DNA of 64,000 nucleotides from Vibrio casei. GTDB taxonomy: Bacteria; Pseudomonadota; Gammaproteobacteria; Enterobacterales; Vibrionaceae. The stretch is from positions 1,136,071 to 1,200,070 of the forward strand of contig NZ_AP018681.1 of assembly GCF_002218025.2 (NCBI RefSeq), read 5' to 3'. Both the position numbers and the translations under genes were made by a program. Below, one piece after another: positions 57,201 through 64,000 of this stretch (position 1 is the stretch's first letter; every line of letters starts with the position of its first letter). The notes under the pieces are model-generated. The model was not told the DNA's origin and searched no databases. It saw only the letters and a program-made list of their open reading frames with translations.

Positions 57201-57451
57201 TCGAGGCTATACTCAAGCAGTAGGGCATCAATCATTTGAACCGATTTTTTATCCGCACGAATAGATTTAATGAGTTCACCAGTTTGGCTTTCTATTAGCT
57301 GCTTTTCTTGCGAACTTGGTGTCGCCAAAGGCAATAACTCTCGTAACCATACTGATTCATCCACCATATATAACGGTGAGATTAAAGACCAAAGCTTAGC
57401 CAAAGGCTGCTGATTAAATTCCGTATTCAACACATCGGTTGCTGTAAACAT
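54293..57451 (-). CDS. putA: PutA, bifunctional proline dehydrogenase / P5C dehydrogenase
   Basis: A 1052-residue enzyme that oxidises proline to glutamate in two steps. The proline dehydrogenase barrel spans about residues 120-480 (IKLSALHPRYD, RLVKGAYWDSEIK, YAPVGSHKDLLPYLVRRLLENGANSSFVHR), and the P5C dehydrogenase domain about 560-1040 with PFIAETGGQNAMIV (Glu) and FASAGQRCSALRVL (Cys). It has no N-terminal ribbon-helix-helix DNA-binding domain, unlike E. coli PutA, so it is not its own repressor. Control is probably by the AraC-type gene just upstream. Confidence 0.95.
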   Translation of the reverse strand: MFTATDVLNTEFNQQPLAKLWSLISPLYMVDESVWLRELLPLATPSSQEKQLIESQTGELIKSIRADKKSVQMIDALLLEYSLDTHEGILLMCLAEALMRIPDSATADALIRDKLSVADWKSHLKNSDSVFVNASTWGLMLTGKVVGLKESQAQSPTQGLNRLLNKMSEPVIRKAMHQAMKIMGHQFVLGRSIKEAQKNGKTMREKGYTYSYDMLGEAALTSDDAQKYFNDYLMAITAVGNDKYDHSKSPAPSISIKLSALHPRYDVANKARVLTELYATVEQLIVQARQLGVALTIDAEEADRLELSLELFEKLYRSEAAKGWGKFGLVIQAYSKRALPVLVWLNALAKEQGDMIPLRLVKGAYWDSEIKWSQQAGYSNYPVYTRKESTDVAYLACARFLLSDQVHGHIFPQFASHNAHTVTAIANMATHTDYEFQRLHGMGDALYEHAMTKFGQSVRIYAPVGSHKDLLPYLVRRLLENGANSSFVHRLVDARCPIETLNQHPVDTLLAQHHFNNTAIPLPPHIFSERKNAYGVNIDIHSESLPFEEQVNQWLEKTWQAGPIINGQYFYGSMIKDNTDNEMMIKSVSAPYDRKIHVGSVVFSNLDHVSEAIQVSQSCFHEWNGLGFEERASKLDRLADLLEDHLTELVALCHKEAGKTIHDSIDEVREAVDFCRFYAKQDAIFTGEDIVGFDGVERTISREGRGVFVCISPWNFPLAIFLGQITAALVSGNTVIAKPAEQTSLIAARAVELMLEAGFPAGSIQLLTGNGALIGQALTSNPAIAGVAFTGSTPTAQRINQTLALRDAKPVPFIAETGGQNAMIVDSTALPEQVVRDVLRSAFASAGQRCSALRVLYVQEDIADRIIELIKGGMNQLSVGLPYLHQTDVGPVIDSIAKEKLIAHIDEMKKTQRLINQLPLDSVCQSGHFVAPTAIEINDIRALTEEKFGPVLHVVRFKANELAKVVQDINQTGFGLTMGIHSRNETTYRWIEKQARVGNCYINRDQVGAVVGVQPFGGQGLSGTGPKAGGPHYLYRFSQVNLSVSNAVQPTA

Positions 57452-57618
57452 GCTTTTTCCTCACATACAAATCGGAACAATTAACGAATATTCTTTGAAG
57501 TGTAGTGGCAAATGAGCATAAAGAATTGATTAAAACTCCGCTTCATTTGCTTAAAAATCGCATTAATAACAAAAAACCAACATGGTCACATATTTTTAAT
57601 ATGTCTTTTAAGACAAGA

Positions 57619-58419
57619 TTATTGTATTTGCTTGCGGTATTGGGAAGGGGAAACATCGACTAAACGGGTAAACGTATGGGTAAAAACACTTTGGTCAGAA
57701 AAACCAATTAATTCAGCAATATGGCCTAAATTGTACTGCCCTTCTTTAATAAGATTTTTCGCCATTTCAATGCGTTTATTTAATACATACTGATGAGGTG
57801 TAATCCCTATCTGAGTTTTAAAAACTAAGTGAAATTGGCTTTCCCCGAGAAAAACACAAGCGGCTAAGTCAGAGACACTAATTTTACTGGCTAAGTGTTG
57901 ATGGATATAGCGATCAAGCAAATCCATATTCAAACGATTCCCTTTTTTGAACATTTCAAATTTTTTAATATGCCGATACAGCAATGCAATGATGGTATCC
58001 TGGCACGCTCGGCAGAGGAGCAAATCATCAGGGCTGGATTTGATTTCTTGTACTAACATTCTGACTAATTGTTGTATCTGGAAATCGAGCTGAAAGTACA
58101 CCTCGTCAGCCAATAACTCTTCAAGTAAATGGGAAACCTGAGAATCTTGTTCCGTCATGTTGATAAAATTCAATACAAGAATATCTGATGTACCAATACC
58201 ACCGAAACTATGCTCAGAAGAAGCTCGAACAATACAACCTTGGCCGGGCCCAATTAAATTCACCTCGCCATCGACATCAAATTCAGCACGCCCAGTTAAG
58301 CCAATCACGATTTGGGTATAGTCATGATGATGCCTATTCATATAACTGGGTAACGTAATAACTTGCGCAGGCTTTGGTGGATAATGATGAAAGTCATTTG
58401 GTTTAATCATGGCTAGCAA
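57619..58419 (-). CDS. putR: AraC-family regulator, probable PutR
   Basis: A 266-residue regulator with an N-terminal cupin (NRHHHDYTQIVIGLTGRAEFDVDGEVNLIGPGQGCIV) and C-terminal double HTH (LDRYIHQHLASKISVSDLAACVFLGESQFHLVFKTQIGITPHQYVLNKRIEMAKNLI, then GFSDQSVFTHTFTRLVDVSPSQYRKQ). It lies 167 bases upstream of putA on the same strand. In V. vulnificus an AraC-type PutR activates putAP in response to proline, and putA here has lost the repressor domain, so the role is inferred from context. Confidence 0.75.
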   Translation of the reverse strand: MLAMIKPNDFHHYPPKPAQVITLPSYMNRHHHDYTQIVIGLTGRAEFDVDGEVNLIGPGQGCIVRASSEHSFGGIGTSDILVLNFINMTEQDSQVSHLLEELLADEVYFQLDFQIQQLVRMLVQEIKSSPDDLLLCRACQDTIIALLYRHIKKFEMFKKGNRLNMDLLDRYIHQHLASKISVSDLAACVFLGESQFHLVFKTQIGITPHQYVLNKRIEMAKNLIKEGQYNLGHIAELIGFSDQSVFTHTFTRLVDVSPSQYRKQIQ

Positions 58420-58479
58420 ACTAATCCTTTATAGTTTTTTGCATAGTTTTTTTTAAGTCTTTTAGTATAGACTATCCAT

Positions 58480-58519
58480 CTCTTCTTGATCATTCTTCCA
58501 GAACGATGATCAAGAAGAG
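58480..58519. repeat. 14-bp perfect inverted repeat with GATC in each arm
   Basis: CTCTTCTTGATCAT (58480-58493) and ATGATCAAGAAGAG (58506-58519) around a 12-base loop, between pdxH and putR. No T tract follows on either strand, so it is not a classical terminator. Each arm carries ATGATCAAGA, similar to the GATC-containing iterons bound by RctB at Vibrio chromosome II origins, as I recall them. Confidence 0.85.
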
Positions 58520-58612
58520 CTAAACTACGGTGAAGGTTATTTCAATAAATAAGTATGATAGAACCAATATCACAACTTATTAGTCATCATTCAAAAAACA
58601 TTATTATTACGA

Positions 58613-59251
58613 TTATGGCGCTAATCGAGAAACATCCCAGTCAGATTCGTCTGATTTTTCATAAATAAATCGATCATGCAAACGATGTTCACCGCCTTGC
58701 CAAAATTCAATGCTATCAACTTTTACGCGAAATCCCCCCCAAAAAGTCGGCACTGGAATTTTACCTTCAGCAAATTTGGCTTTTAGTTCCATGTACTTTC
58801 CTTCTAACACATTACGAGCTGAAATTCGGTTACTTTGCTTACTCGCCCAAGCAGCTAATTGACTTTCTTTGGGGCGAGAGGTGAAGTATTTCATATTTTC
58901 CATTGCAGATAATTTCTCAACCGTGCCGGTAATATGAACTTGTCTTTCTAAAGGATGCCACGGGAAATGTAAGCTGATTTTATTGTTATGTTGTAAGTGC
59001 TGGGCCTTACGACTTCCAAGGTTGGTATAAAAAACAAACCCATCGTCATCCACATTTTTCAATAAAACTATCCGCTGAAAAGGTTGACCATACTCATCCA
59101 CGGTCGCCACCGTCATCGCGGTTGGATCAGTTAACCCTGCGTCAATGGCTTGCTCTAACCAAAGATTAAATTGATCAATTGGATTGGCCAACAGCTGAGA
59201 CCGCTTAAGTCCATTTAATGAATATTCTCGACGAATATCGGTAAGTTTCAT
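58613..59251 (-). CDS. pdxH: Pyridoxamine/pyridoxine 5'-phosphate oxidase
   Basis: A 212-residue FMN enzyme that makes pyridoxal 5'-phosphate from its reduced or aminated forms. Landmarks: the start [18 protein letters not shown]-binding [27 protein letters not shown] and the C-terminal [29 protein letters not shown]...WDVSRLAP. Full length. An inverted repeat with 13-bp arms stands about 35 bases before the start and may affect its expression. Confidence 0.96.
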   Translation of the reverse strand: MKLTDIRREYSLNGLKRSQLLANPIDQFNLWLEQAIDAGLTDPTAMTVATVDEYGQPFQRIVLLKNVDDDGFVFYTNLGSRKAQHLQHNNKISLHFPWHPLERQVHITGTVEKLSAMENMKYFTSRPKESQLAAWASKQSNRISARNVLEGKYMELKAKFAEGKIPVPTFWGGFRVKVDSIEFWQGGEHRLHDRFIYEKSDESDWDVSRLAP

Positions 59252-59285
59252 TCTATTAATCCCTAGTGACTTTTGATTAATTTTG

Positions 59286-59319
59286 CTCTTATATACTTTT
59301 CATAACAAGTATATAAGAG
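59286..59319. repeat. 13-bp perfect inverted repeat upstream of pdxH
   Basis: CTCTTATATACTT (59286-59298) and AAGTATATAAGAG (59307-59319), 8-base loop, 34 bases before the pdxH start. It could be an operator or a stem in the pdxH leader. Confidence 0.8.
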
Positions 59320-59396
59320 AGGATTTTCATATTCATACATCATCAATGACTAAAATAGCTCATCCTTAGCGCAACTCATATTCTTATCGGTCATTA

Positions 59397-59411
59397 ATTT
59401 ACAGTGTAAAT
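59397..59411. promoter_or_regulatory. parS2 centromere-like site (ATTTACAGTGTAAAT)
   Basis: Perfect core TTTACAGTGTAAA at 59398-59410, fitting the NTTTACANTGTAAAN consensus published for Vibrio chromosome II. About 2.4 kb from the parB gene. Confidence 0.85.
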
Positions 59412-59436
59412 TAGGATTCGATATAAAACCTTAACA

Positions 59437-59451
59437 ATTTACACTGTAAAT
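59437..59451. promoter_or_regulatory. parS2 centromere-like site (ATTTACACTGTAAAT)
   Basis: Perfect core TTTACACTGTAAA at 59438-59450, exactly 40 bases from the neighbouring site, so both face the same side of the helix to within a few degrees of four turns. Confidence 0.85.
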
Positions 59452-59598
59452 TAGTTTATATTCGCTTTCTATCCCCAAAAAAGCAAAAGCCACTGATGTT
59501 GTATTGATAGACAAGTGAATGAATCCCCATGAACATAGTTAATTTATGACTTTTTATAAAGAATAAAGGGGATGAATCCTGTCAACAAAACTACAGCA

Positions 59599-61701
59599 TC
59601 AAGTGCTGTAAGGATGTATTGATAAAAGATATTGGCGTATACGAGCTTCGATATCTTTTCTTCCATTCAAACCATATTTAGCTGAAACCTCTTGCCAACT
59701 TTGACTAAAAAGCACTTTATCCAAAACACATTTATTTTCGTGACTACGCTCCAATGGTGAACGGAATAAAGATTGCCAAAGATACTGATTTAAGGTCGCG
59801 GAAACACTTTCGTAGCTATTACCGCCTTGGGCATAATTAGACACTAAGGCTGGCAAGGCAAGCTTTTCATTATGCGTAATATCAGGCTGTAACATTGCCA
59901 TCAAACAATCACTTTCAAGCTTGTTATAAATAAATGGCAGTGATATTTGGATATTAACAAGAAAATCTTGCGAAGCTTGTTGAATCCAATCTTGAGACGA
60001 TACGGATAGAGCACGAACCATAAAGGCTGAATAACAACCACTAGCTTGATCACGGCGTGTTCCTAAACTCACCAGTTGGAAGTCTTTACGCCAAAATTTA
60101 ACAAGCTCAGTGCTAGCACCAAAACTCACCGATATAAAATCTACGCGTTCAGCCAAATGATTCACCAATAAAGATAAGGCATTGGAGCCGATACCTAAAC
60201 GCTGGAAATTAGATCCAATCGCGATTCTCATTACTCTCGCTGAACGTTGACTCGCCGCTTGTGACAATGCCAAATGATTACAAAGATAACTGGCGGCAAG
60301 GTGACCTTTTGGTCGACGATTTCCTCGCTGAATATCAATAATTAATGAATCGTCTAAACCTCCCTCCAGAGTAAGTAGCAAACACCCTACTCTTACATCC
60401 CCGCTAATAATTTGAATCACTTCAATAGAGTCATCATCCAATATTTGTATTAAATCATTTGGAGAGGTTTGATAATGAGCATTAACCAAAAGGGCAAAGA
60501 TCTCTCGAAATAAAGAAGGATGATGTAATAATTGAGATTTATCGATAGATTTTAATGCGACCTTATCAGCCAAAGAGACAGAAACAGAATTCGAATTATC
60601 AGCGTCCAATAAGAAAGTATCAAAAAGCCATGATTCTAATGGGTCATTTTCATTCCAACGAATAGGTTGGATTAACTCGACAAGCTTCCAACCAGGACGA
60701 TTTTGGTTAAGCCATGACATGAATTTTAGTGTAAAGCCACGACCACAACCTTCATAACCATGTGTGGTTGAGCTAAAAACAACGCGATGATAATGAGTAA
60801 CCATATCTTGCAAACTGGATAAAGGTAATGCAGCCGCCTCATCTACGAAAAGTAAATCCGTAGAAGGTCTCGTCAGTAATAATTCATCCGGCGCACAAAA
60901 GCGAAGACTCGCACCATTTGAAAGCTGCCATTCAGTTTTTGTCTTCTTAGACCAAATTAATGCTGGCTCTAACTTGTTCAATTCTAACTGCACATGCGCA
61001 AATAAGGGTTCAATTGATTTTAACGCTGGCGCAGTAACCATAATCTGACAAGCTTTCTCAAACATTAGCTCAGCAGCGGCCATCCCCAAACATGAGGTTT
61101 TACCTCTGCCTCGGTTAGCATTAATAACCAATGGGCGCTTTCTATGCCCAGAAAGCACTTTTTTAATTGCGGTGATAGCGGTGCTTTGATCGGCGGTACG
61201 CGCACCAATAAAAGCAGAGTGAGTCATATGACTTGGTAATAACTTCAACGAAGCCGTATCGGGTGCAACATTTAAATCATCAATAACAGTCCAGGATTGA
61301 AAATGCTGGGATAACCAAGCCTTGCTATTCGATTCATCCAGTTTTTCAACGTTCGCAATAAAGACTAAGCCCCCTCCCATTAATGCCCCTAGCGCCGCCG
61401 AAAAGCTGTTAGCATCGAATCCGTCCGTACAATCAACAATCAGGGTCGATATTTCTTGACCTAATAGCTGGTGGCCTTGCTTATAAGACAACGCTTCAAC
61501 ATTTCCCTCTAATTCAATATAACTTCCAAGAATTGCCACTGATTTTTCTTTAATCGATTGATCGTTACTGTGCTGTGCTTGAATATAGCCTTCAAGTAAT
61601 GTTTTCAAATCTGAATCGGTGAGCATGAGCATGACACCAGAACGGTGGCGATCAAATGAAAGTTGTCGGGTTAACTGATTCAAATAGGCTAGGGCAGACA
61701 T
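59599..61701 (-). CDS. tmcA: tRNA(Met) cytidine acetyltransferase TmcA
   Basis: A 700-residue enzyme that puts an acetyl group on C34 of the elongator tRNA-Met wobble position using ATP and acetyl-CoA. Domains in order: N-terminal DUF1726-like part, RecD-like helicase with Walker A VINANRGRGKTSCLG (about residue 195) and Walker B LLFVDEAAALP, then a GNAT domain (VMRIAIGSNFQRLGIGSNAL). Length fits E. coli TmcA (671). It lies beside parAB on the same strand, 98 bases after the parB stop. No functional link to segregation is evident. Confidence 0.94.
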   Translation of the reverse strand: MSALAYLNQLTRQLSFDRHRSGVMLMLTDSDLKTLLEGYIQAQHSNDQSIKEKSVAILGSYIELEGNVEALSYKQGHQLLGQEISTLIVDCTDGFDANSFSAALGALMGGGLVFIANVEKLDESNSKAWLSQHFQSWTVIDDLNVAPDTASLKLLPSHMTHSAFIGARTADQSTAITAIKKVLSGHRKRPLVINANRGRGKTSCLGMAAAELMFEKACQIMVTAPALKSIEPLFAHVQLELNKLEPALIWSKKTKTEWQLSNGASLRFCAPDELLLTRPSTDLLFVDEAAALPLSSLQDMVTHYHRVVFSSTTHGYEGCGRGFTLKFMSWLNQNRPGWKLVELIQPIRWNENDPLESWLFDTFLLDADNSNSVSVSLADKVALKSIDKSQLLHHPSLFREIFALLVNAHYQTSPNDLIQILDDDSIEVIQIISGDVRVGCLLLTLEGGLDDSLIIDIQRGNRRPKGHLAASYLCNHLALSQAASQRSARVMRIAIGSNFQRLGIGSNALSLLVNHLAERVDFISVSFGASTELVKFWRKDFQLVSLGTRRDQASGCYSAFMVRALSVSSQDWIQQASQDFLVNIQISLPFIYNKLESDCLMAMLQPDITHNEKLALPALVSNYAQGGNSYESVSATLNQYLWQSLFRSPLERSHENKCVLDKVLFSQSWQEVSAKYGLNGRKDIEARIRQYLLSIHPYST

Positions 61702-61799
61702 GGCAATTCAACTTATGGAAAACAATAACCTAAGCATATCACAGGCACAAAAAAAGCCGCACATTGCTGGCAGCTTAGATTTGGTAGAGGCTAAAATAA

Positions 61800-62777
61800 T
61801 TAAGCGTTCAGTTTCGATTCTACAAAAGAAAGAATTTCCGCTGCGAGTTCATCATCAATTTTTTTCAACGATAATGATAAATTATTGCCTTTACGATTAT
61901 AAATGGCCCGACCTTTTATCAACTCAATGCTAGTGCTTCCAGGCTCTTTTTGTGTAGGAGCAAGCTCTTCAATCCATTCTTCTAGTTGGCTCGATACCTC
62001 TTTCGTTAAACGAGCCACACCTTGAGATGGAGAGTTTTTCCAAACTGCACCACGTCCTGACTGACATTTGCTTAATAATAATGCCTGAGATTTCTGTGGC
62101 AAAGAGTGATAAAGCTTATGCAGCTTCACTATCGTTGGTCGACCAACATCACTCACATTAGGGTAAGCTTGTAATAACGCCAGTGGCAATGCGGCTGCTT
62201 TCAAAGCACCACTCACTAATGCTTCACTGCATTGAAATATCTGTGCCAATGCTTTTTGATCTTCAGCTTCACCAGAATCCAACTTAAGCTGCATTTCACG
62301 GCCACGCTCATAAAGCGATAGTGGTTTATGAGCATTAGCTACATCGGACAAAAACTTAGCATGTTCTGTTTCAATATCATCAGCAACATAAATTAAAAAA
62401 TCTTTTTGTGCTAATAAACAAGACATGCGACGACGGCTGCCATCAAGTACTTCAATTTTACCTTCAGTATTACGTCGACCAACTGCAGGATATTGCTGAC
62501 CACGATCTTTTAATGTGACCAAAATATCCGATAGCGCGTGTTCATTTAAAAACGATTGTTCACGCGAGTTTTCAGAAAAAACAACAGTTTGCTGTTCAAT
62601 CTCACTGGCTGGAATAGAAATAAGCTCAAATGCTACTAAATCTTGACCAGCAATCGCCAATTCAATCACTTGTGCTTTATCTTTTGCTGCTGCTTGAGCT
62701 TCAACAGGCGAAGTCGCGCGGCGTTTATTTGCTTTTCCAAATAGTTTTGCATTTAGGTCAGAAGTTTTAATCGCCAT
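61800..62777 (-). CDS. parB: ParB-type partition protein of chromosome II
   Basis: A 325-residue ParB. The N-terminal catalytic box region includes EVLDGSRRRMSCLLAQKDF (the CTPase/arginine-rich patch in the variant form seen in Vibrio chromosome II ParB), then the HTH (QKALAQIFQCSEALVSGALKAAALP, about residues 170-195) and a C-terminal dimerisation part. ParB2 binds TTTACANTGTAAA-type parS2 sites, three of which lie in this window. The start ATG overlaps the parA stop by one base (TAATG), so translation is coupled. Confidence 0.93.
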   Translation of the reverse strand: MAIKTSDLNAKLFGKANKRRATSPVEAQAAAKDKAQVIELAIAGQDLVAFELISIPASEIEQQTVVFSENSREQSFLNEHALSDILVTLKDRGQQYPAVGRRNTEGKIEVLDGSRRRMSCLLAQKDFLIYVADDIETEHAKFLSDVANAHKPLSLYERGREMQLKLDSGEAEDQKALAQIFQCSEALVSGALKAAALPLALLQAYPNVSDVGRPTIVKLHKLYHSLPQKSQALLLSKCQSGRGAVWKNSPSQGVARLTKEVSSQLEEWIEELAPTQKEPGSTSIELIKGRAIYNRKGNNLSLSLKKIDDELAAEILSFVESKLNA

Positions 62778-64000
62778 TAGTTACTCTCCTGATTAAGTGA
62801 AGCCCAATGGCTGTGCATAACACGCTCCAACTCTAGGGCACTTTTTTGTATCGCATCTTGCGCGACGGCTAATGTTTTCTTACCACCTTCAAAGTCACCT
62901 GCAGTTAAATCAAACACCGTGCTGTAAGTATCGGCACAGGTTTCAAATGCACGGCTACGAGGAATCGTTGCCATCATAACTTGTTCAGCTAATAAGTAAT
63001 TCATCTCCGTTAATACAGAGACTTGCTTTTTATTGTCATCTTCAAACATCGTTGGCATTAAGCGCACAAACTCAAGCCCTTGCCAGTCTTCAGGGAACAT
63101 TTCATAAACCGTTGGAAGATGCTGAAAAAAGTTAACCGTGGAAGCCCAATCTAAACGCTTAGCGGCACATGGAATTAATAAAGCATTCGAAGCATACATG
63201 GCATTCCACACCAAAGGATCAACATGTGGTCCGGTATCCATCATAATAATATCGAAATCATCAGAAATTTTATCAATTAGCTTTTCTTTTAATAACTTAA
63301 CAATATCCAATGATTGATTCTGTGATAAATGCTGCCAAGCTTCAGCGTTGAACATGGCATCTTCAGGAAACGCTGAAATCGTTTTTAAATTAGGATATTG
63401 AGTCGGTAACAACACATTGTTACGTAAGAACTCACTATCAATTTCAACATTTTCAGGAACATTGTCTAGCATTACATCAACAGCAGAATAGATTTCTTCA
63501 CGGTCTTCCACACTGATTTGGGGATTTAAGAACAAACGTAAAGAGCCTTGTGGATCCAAATCAATGAGACAAATACGGTAACGTTTATCAAGGTTCAAAG
63601 CCAAGCAAGCAGCAATATGCACAGCGGACATCGATTTCCCTGTTCCACCCTTTTGGTTTTGAACATTCACAATCCACGGTTTATTACATTGATTTTTCTT
63701 ACGCTGATGGAACATATCAACACCAGCCGCATCCATTAATTGATGAGCCTCACTCAATGTAATCGAATAATGGTTGGCATTATTTTTAGTGAATTGATGA
63801 CCATCGGCTTCCATTTTAGCAATGGCTTCATCTAATTTACGTCGAGTTAGCCCTGAACGAGTTTCCATCAACGCTTTAGACATGGGTGGGAAATGTTCAT
63901 CTCTACGTTCTTCTAAAACAATTTCAATGCGGTCAGCTTGCACCTGTTTAGTTAATTCAGCTAAACGTTCAAGATTGTGAATCGTCTGTTCTCTTTTCAT
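62777..64000 (-). CDS. parA: ParA-type partition ATPase of chromosome II
   Basis: A 407-residue ParA with an N-terminal winged-HTH extension (about residues 1-100, including TRRKLDEAIAKMEADGHQFTK) and the deviant Walker A KGGTGKS (117-123); Walker A' LIDLDPQGSLRL and Walker B IIMMDTGPHVDPL follow. The extension and length match plasmid-like ParA2 of V. cholerae chromosome II. The start lies exactly at the right edge of the window (64000), so an upstream extension cannot be ruled out, though the length already fits the family. The chromosome II origin is expected just beyond. Confidence 0.95.
   Translation of the reverse strand: MKREQTIHNLERLAELTKQVQADRIEIVLEERRDEHFPPMSKALMETRSGLTRRKLDEAIAKMEADGHQFTKNNANHYSITLSEAHQLMDAAGVDMFHQRKKNQCNKPWIVNVQNQKGGTGKSMSAVHIAACLALNLDKRYRICLIDLDPQGSLRLFLNPQISVEDREEIYSAVDVMLDNVPENVEIDSEFLRNNVLLPTQYPNLKTISAFPEDAMFNAEAWQHLSQNQSLDIVKLLKEKLIDKISDDFDIIMMDTGPHVDPLVWNAMYASNALLIPCAAKRLDWASTVNFFQHLPTVYEMFPEDWQGLEFVRLMPTMFEDDNKKQVSVLTEMNYLLAEQVMMATIPRSRAFETCADTYSTVFDLTAGDFEGGKKTLAVAQDAIQKSALELERVMHSHWASLNQESN

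Larger units (their letters stand above)
59252..59598. other. Intergenic region between tmcA and pdxH with centromere-like sites
   Basis: About 350 A/T-rich bases without a gene. It holds the inverted repeat at 59286-59319 and two parS2-like sites at 59397-59411 and 59437-59451. The pdxH promoter must also lie here, downstream of the tmcA stop. Confidence 0.7.

Noticed and set aside
58480..58519. Intrinsic terminator of pdxH
   Set aside because: The stem is long, but neither strand has the T run required after it; treated as an inverted repeat with possible protein-binding role.
61700..61933. 77-codon plus-strand frame between tmcA and parB
   Set aside because: More than half overlaps the parB coding sequence on the opposite strand and it shows no domain.

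Overview
The window is a piece of Vibrio chromosome, almost certainly the secondary replicon (chromosome II), close to its origin. It ends in a type-Ib-like ParA with its ParB overlapping by one base, and three copies of the 13-bp palindrome TTTACANTGTAAA, which matches the published chromosome II parS2 consensus, lie within 14 kb of them. The gene set (irgA/irgB, vct-type siderophore importer, betIBA-proXWV, putR-putA-putP, chromosomal qnr, YajD, TmcA) fits Vibrionaceae. Base composition is moderately AT-rich.

Layout. 1-1.8 kb: tail of a LysR gene and a complete IS3-family element. 1.8-5.5 kb: orphan MetQ-type lipoprotein, DUF2937 protein, GNAT, small Cys-rich protein. 4.3-8.7 kb: iron ABC importer (permease, ATPase, plus an MFS exporter) divergent from its periplasmic binding protein around a Fur box. 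8.8-9.8 kb: ohr/ohrR pair with two identical palindromic operators. 9.9-11.4 kb: membrane PAS-GGDEF cyclase. 12.2-15.2 kb: TRAP transporter operon with a CRP-like site. 15.4-16.7 kb: small enzymes (ABM, VOC, YtoQ). 16.9-23.7 kb: catechol-siderophore island: vctPDGC-like ABC importer, irgB regulator and irgA receptor, with Fur boxes before vctP and irgA. 24-29.6 kb: accessory resistance segment: a catB-type acetyltransferase split by a second IS3 element, a class C beta-lactamase, and a Bcr/CflA efflux pump with divergent AraC regulator. 30.7-37.8 kb: glycine betaine synthesis and uptake (betIBA-proXWV). 38-42 kb: XRE regulator, DUF1097, DMT permease and a phosphatase-lipid kinase fusion. 42.3-46.9 kb: putrescine importer potFGHI preceded by a long leader with a foldable RNA candidate. 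47-51.6 kb: HPF-type ribosome factor, LysE and EamA exporters, AraC regulator, YajD, Qnr and a cold-shock protein. 52-58.4 kb: proline catabolism (putP, detached ALDH-like protein, putA, putR). 58.6-64 kb: pdxH, tmcA, parB, parA.

How the parts work together. Two Fur-controlled iron systems give siderophore uptake across both membranes (IrgA outer membrane, VctPDGC inner membrane). Three osmolyte or nitrogen modules (betaine, putrescine, proline) are typical of marine vibrios. Stress and drug genes (ohr, catB remnant, ampC, bcr-like, qnr) are spread through the window. The most informative observations are the catB gene interrupted within codon 8 by an IS with an intact 3-bp target duplication, the parS2 sites, a long GATC-containing inverted repeat near the origin, the phosphatase-lipid kinase fusion, the detached PutA-like ALDH domain, and an unassigned structured leader before potF. 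No rRNA, tRNA or CRISPR array was seen.
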